Shown: positions 61,090 to 64,000 of the stretch, piece after piece
Layout of the letters: each line of letters starts with the position of its first letter
How positions within the stretch are numbered: the first letter of the stretch is position 1
Origin: Gp1-AA122 sp035631655
Lineage (GTDB): Bacteria; Acidobacteriota; Terriglobia; Terriglobales; Acidobacteriaceae
NCBI GenBank assembly: GCA_035631655.1
Contig: DASQIH010000080.1
Location: forward strand, 62,001 to 126,000
Direction of reading: 5' to 3'
Length of the DNA stretch: 64,000 bases
Made by a program: the position numbers and the translations under genes
The notes under the pieces: generated by a model
Database searches by the model: none
Seen by the model: only the letters and a program-made list of their open reading frames with translations
What the model was told of the DNA's origin: nothing

Positions 61090-63987
61090 CTATTCCGAAT
61101 AAACTAGCCCGACGGGAAACTTTCCTAACAGCGATGAAAGCATTAACGATAGTCCCTCGCCGTTCTGCTCGGCGGCAATTTCCTCTCCCGTGAACACGCT
61201 TCGATAACTCGCTCTCCGAATCTCCGGCGGAAGCTCTATGCGAGTGTCGCCCCAAACTTCCTGGCCTGTGGGACGATCTTTTCGGTCCGCCAACAGCGTG
61301 GCGCACAGGCGCGGCACCGCGACCATGGCCACCACTCGTTCCCGCTCCCGAGCAAACGCACATACATGGTCGGCCCTCTGCCCGCGCACGCTCAACGGAA
61401 TGTACGCGCCGCTCTGAAACAGTTCCGCATGCTGCTTGCGAAAACACATCCCTTTCCACGTAACGTAGAGCTTGATCCTGTCGTCCTCCATATGGTCGAG
61501 CAACTCACTGGCAAACGAGACCAGGTCCTCCGCTGCCTCCTGCGCCGAAGTCCGCAACTCCTGCAAGGCTTTCTGGCGTCGTCCATAATCCACCGCACGC
61601 CGGTTGTCGGGATCCACAAGGCTGTATTCCCACAATTCATTTCCCTGGTAAACGTCAGGCACGCCCGGCGAGGCCAGCTTCAACAGAATCTGCGACAGGC
61701 TGTTGAACATGCCCACGCGCGAAATGCGCGCATGGAACTCCACAAAGTCACCCAAGAACCGGTTCTTGCGGCGCCGGTCCAAAACGGCTCGCACAAAATG
61801 GGATACGGCTGCTTCATATTCAGTATTGGGATTCGCCCAACTGGTGTGTTCCTTGCCCTCACGTCCCGCTTTCAACATATATTGTTCAATGCGTTCTGCG
61901 AACTTCTGCCAGCCCTCCGCATCCAATGGTTCAGCCGGCCACGCTCCTACCAAGGTCTGGTAGAGCAGGTATTCGTCATTGCGGTAGGGCGCGGGTTTCC
62001 CATCAACCCAATGTTTTCTGCTCCGATTCGCGTCTCGCCAACGCCGCAAGCTAAGCCGCCACACCGCCGGGATCTCCGACAGCACATTGATGCGCGCCCG
62101 CACGTCCTCGGAACGCTTTGAATCGTGCGTCGAAGTCGCCAGCATGGAGTGCGGCCAGCACTGCAGTCGTTTCTGATTGGCCCGGTGAAACTCCTCGACG
62201 CTCACCCCGAATCGCCCCGGGTCGCCGCCCACTTCGTTCAGCGAAACCAAGCGGTTGTACCTGTAGAAGGCGGTGTCTTCCAGGCCCTTGGCCATCACCG
62301 CGCTGGTCACCTGTTGGAATTTCATCGCGAAGCGCACGATGGCCCGCCGGTACCACTGCGGCTCCTCGCCATTCGCTTCCACCAGCAGGATCCGGCGAAT
62401 GAAGTCAAAAACCGACAGGTCGGCCGCATTGCTCTTCTTTCTTCCCGCCGCGATACCCTGTTCCATGTACTTCTGGTCTTCGCTGGAGACTTCGTTCTCG
62501 GTCACGTAAGTGCGATAGACAGGAAAGCAAGCAATGATTTCCGCGAGCGCACTGCGCAAACTGTTTAGCGTGAAATCGCAGGTGCGACGATTGGAGAGCG
62601 CGATCCGGCTGAGCAGGTTGGCCAGCACATTCAGTTCGCTGGCTAGTGCGACTTTTAAGATCAACTTCTTGCAGTCATACACCAGCTTGTTTAATTCAAC
62701 GGGCTCTCCTACAAAAGACCGGTAAATGCGTTCTACCCGGGTGGCCGCCGTCTGATCGATGAAAAGGCCATTCACCAGGTTCGCAAACTCATAGCCAGTA
62801 GTACCGTGAACCGGCCATTCTTTTCGCAATCGTTCGCTGCCGGTAAGGATCTTTTCAACGAAGACGTAACCCGGCTTATCTTCCCTGTTCACTGGCGAGT
62901 CGGGACTCGCAATCCTGCACTGCAAGTCACGAAAATACTTGGCGGGATCATACAGCCCATCCGGATGGTCGATGCGCAGCCCGTTGACCTTGCCTTGTGC
63001 CACCAATTCCAGGATGAGGCGGTGCGTCGCCTGGAACACGACCTCATTCTCCATGCGCAACGCTGCCAGGTCGTTAATGTCGAAAAAGCGCCGGTAGTTA
63101 ATATCGTCGGCCGCCACTCTCCACTGCGCCAGCCGATACGCTTGTGCCTTGATTAGTTCGTGGAGCGCATCGAAACTCCTGGGATCACCCACCGTTCCAT
63201 TCAGGCTGACGACATTGTCGAGCAGGAACTGCGTAATCTCGGGCGCACGCGCGCATAATGCCGCCAGTCGGCGTTTCTGCACTTCTTTCTCCCGATTGCG
63301 CTCTGCCATTTTCTCTGCAGTGAGTTCCTGCCGGGTGGGCAGATGGCCGAATGCTGTCTTGATGCTTTGCAGCTCGAGAATGTCGTCGTGGATGGGCCCT
63401 AATCTTTCTTCCAGCAATTCAATCCGGAAGCCGAGGATGCGGGGATATTCCCGCGGATTAATCGGAAAACGGTGCTCGTAATAGAAAATGCTGAATTCGC
63501 CTCGCTCCGCGTCGAAGACCAACTTGAGCTCGCCGCGCTCCAAAACGCTGCCGTACTGATCATCCAGAATCGGTATCAGGACTTTGCCCTGCAGCTCCTC
63601 TTTGATCGGATCCCAGTCAATATCGAAAAACTCGGCATAAGTGGACGCTTCGCCATTTTCCAGAACGTCCAACCACCACGCATTGTCGCTGCCCATCACC
63701 CCCATGTGGTTGGGCACAAGGTCGAGGACCTGCCCCATGCCGTGGCGGTGAAGCTCGGCCACAAAACCTTCGTAATCCTCGGGGCTGCCAATCTCCGGAT
63801 TTAAGGAATTGTGATCAATGATGTCGTATCCGTGCGTGCTTCCCGGCCGCGCTCGCAGGTACGGCGACGCATAGCAATGAGTGATGCCCAAAGAAGCCAG
63901 ATATGGAACCAGCCTGGCGGCATCTCGAAAGGTAAATTCCCGGTTAAACTGCAGGCGGTAGGTCGAGAGCGGGAATTTGGTTGTCAT
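61090..63987 (-). CDS. treY: Maltooligosyl trehalose synthase (TreY)
   Basis: 965 residues, complete; the start lies 13 bases from the window edge, so the upstream gene is cut off. GH13 barrel of the TreY type: STYRLQFNREFTFRDAARLVPYL at the N-terminus, region I DLVPNHM at 89-95, region II LRIDHPDGLYDP with the nucleophile Asp340, FVEKILTGSERL for the acid/base Glu, and STHDSKRSEDVRAR, then GVPDVYQGNELWEYSLVDPDNRR near the C-terminus. It converts the reducing-end alpha-1,4 bond of maltooligosaccharides to the alpha,alpha-1,1 bond of trehalose; TreZ then releases trehalose. TreZ and a TreX-like debranching enzyme would be expected next to it, outside the window. Osmotic and desiccation protection. 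Confidence 0.95.
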   Translation of the reverse strand: MTTKFPLSTYRLQFNREFTFRDAARLVPYLASLGITHCYASPYLRARPGSTHGYDIIDHNSLNPEIGSPEDYEGFVAELHRHGMGQVLDLVPNHMGVMGSDNAWWLDVLENGEASTYAEFFDIDWDPIKEELQGKVLIPILDDQYGSVLERGELKLVFDAERGEFSIFYYEHRFPINPREYPRILGFRIELLEERLGPIHDDILELQSIKTAFGHLPTRQELTAEKMAERNREKEVQKRRLAALCARAPEITQFLLDNVVSLNGTVGDPRSFDALHELIKAQAYRLAQWRVAADDINYRRFFDINDLAALRMENEVVFQATHRLILELVAQGKVNGLRIDHPDGLYDPAKYFRDLQCRIASPDSPVNREDKPGYVFVEKILTGSERLRKEWPVHGTTGYEFANLVNGLFIDQTAATRVERIYRSFVGEPVELNKLVYDCKKLILKVALASELNVLANLLSRIALSNRRTCDFTLNSLRSALAEIIACFPVYRTYVTENEVSSEDQKYMEQGIAAGRKKSNAADLSVFDFIRRILLVEANGEEPQWYRRAIVRFAMKFQQVTSAVMAKGLEDTAFYRYNRLVSLNEVGGDPGRFGVSVEEFHRANQKRLQCWPHSMLATSTHDSKRSEDVRARINVLSEIPAVWRLSLRRWRDANRSRKHWVDGKPAPYRNDEYLLYQTLVGAWPAEPLDAEGWQKFAERIEQYMLKAGREGKEHTSWANPNTEYEAAVSHFVRAVLDRRRKNRFLGDFVEFHARISRVGMFNSLSQILLKLASPGVPDVYQGNELWEYSLVDPDNRRAVDYGRRQKALQELRTSAQEAAEDLVSFASELLDHMEDDRIKLYVTWKGMCFRKQHAELFQSGAYIPLSVRGQRADHVCAFARERERVVAMVAVPRLCATLLADRKDRPTGQEVWGDTRIELPPEIRRASYRSVFTGEEIAAEQNGEGLSLMLSSLLGKFPVGLVYSE

Positions 63988-64000
63988 CGTTGGAGCCAGG

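Noticed and set aside
61049..61459. 136-residue minus-strand open frame
   Set aside because: It is in another frame within the TreY gene and has no independent features.
1..64000. CRISPR arrays, insertion sequences, tRNA/rRNA genes, phage genes
   Set aside because: No regularly spaced direct repeats, transposase signatures, cloverleaf sequences or phage structural genes were seen. The dispersed repeats are too irregular for CRISPR.

Overview
The window reads as a stretch of chromosome from a soil-type diderm bacterium, most likely an Acidobacteriota member (Terriglobia/Koribacter-like). The basis is moderate GC content, many large secreted TPR proteins, a TamA/TamB-type pair ending in outer-membrane barrel signatures, and short intergenic repeats of the GTCATCCTGA type that I remember as common in that phylum. 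Taxonomy is inference; there is no rRNA marker here. I see no tRNA, rRNA, CRISPR array, insertion sequence or phage gene.

Layout. 0.3-9.2 kb: secreted proteins (M16 metallopeptidase, unknown exported protein, phosphoesterase-family lipoprotein, TPR protein, DUF5666-like protein). 9.4-26.1 kb: a first cell-surface glycan region. It holds a flippase carrying an extra C-terminal ParB/sulfiredoxin-like domain, a 1399-residue TPR protein ending in a probable outer-membrane barrel, a translationally coupled cassette led by a multi-TM glycosyltransferase-like protein, a GH99/71-like lipoprotein, a nucleotidyltransferase, a GT4 glycosyltransferase and a glycogen-debranching-type glucosidase. 26.2-29.3 kb: a Ser-rich exported protein ending in an LPATG sorting signal, followed at once by a sortase, then a SYLF-BON protein.

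29.3-51.2 kb: the most striking region, a glycan or glycoconjugate gene set on the minus strand split into two compact blocks. Block one (transcribed 39970 to 29317): dual-specificity phosphatase, CmoB-like methyltransferase, a clan GH-A glycosidase that looks circularly permuted, an NAD-dependent epimerase with a four-cysteine insertion, a CDP-tyvelose-2-epimerase-like enzyme, a B12-type radical SAM protein, two glycosyltransferases and two CgeB-like glycosyltransferases. Block two (51161 to 46370): a third CgeB-like glycosyltransferase, sugar-1-phosphate nucleotidyltransferase, PIG-L deacetylase, GT4 glycosyltransferase, and a CelD/BcsL-like acyltransferase. Nearly all neighbours overlap by 1-23 bases. 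The blocks are separated by about 6.4 kb of unrelated or stress-type genes, including a decayed alcohol dehydrogenase and a DUF72 gene with a broken 5' end. The set recalls a conserved cassette of unknown product (the 'rhizo-twelve' system, from memory). No product can be assigned from sequence.

51.3-64 kb: unknown exported protein, TamA/BamA-type outer-membrane protein, TamB, a HET-C/phospholipase-C-like exported protein, and maltooligosyl trehalose synthase (TreY), which starts 13 bases before the window edge. Together the genes describe a cell that invests heavily in envelope assembly and surface sugars, with alpha-glucan/trehalose metabolism at two points.
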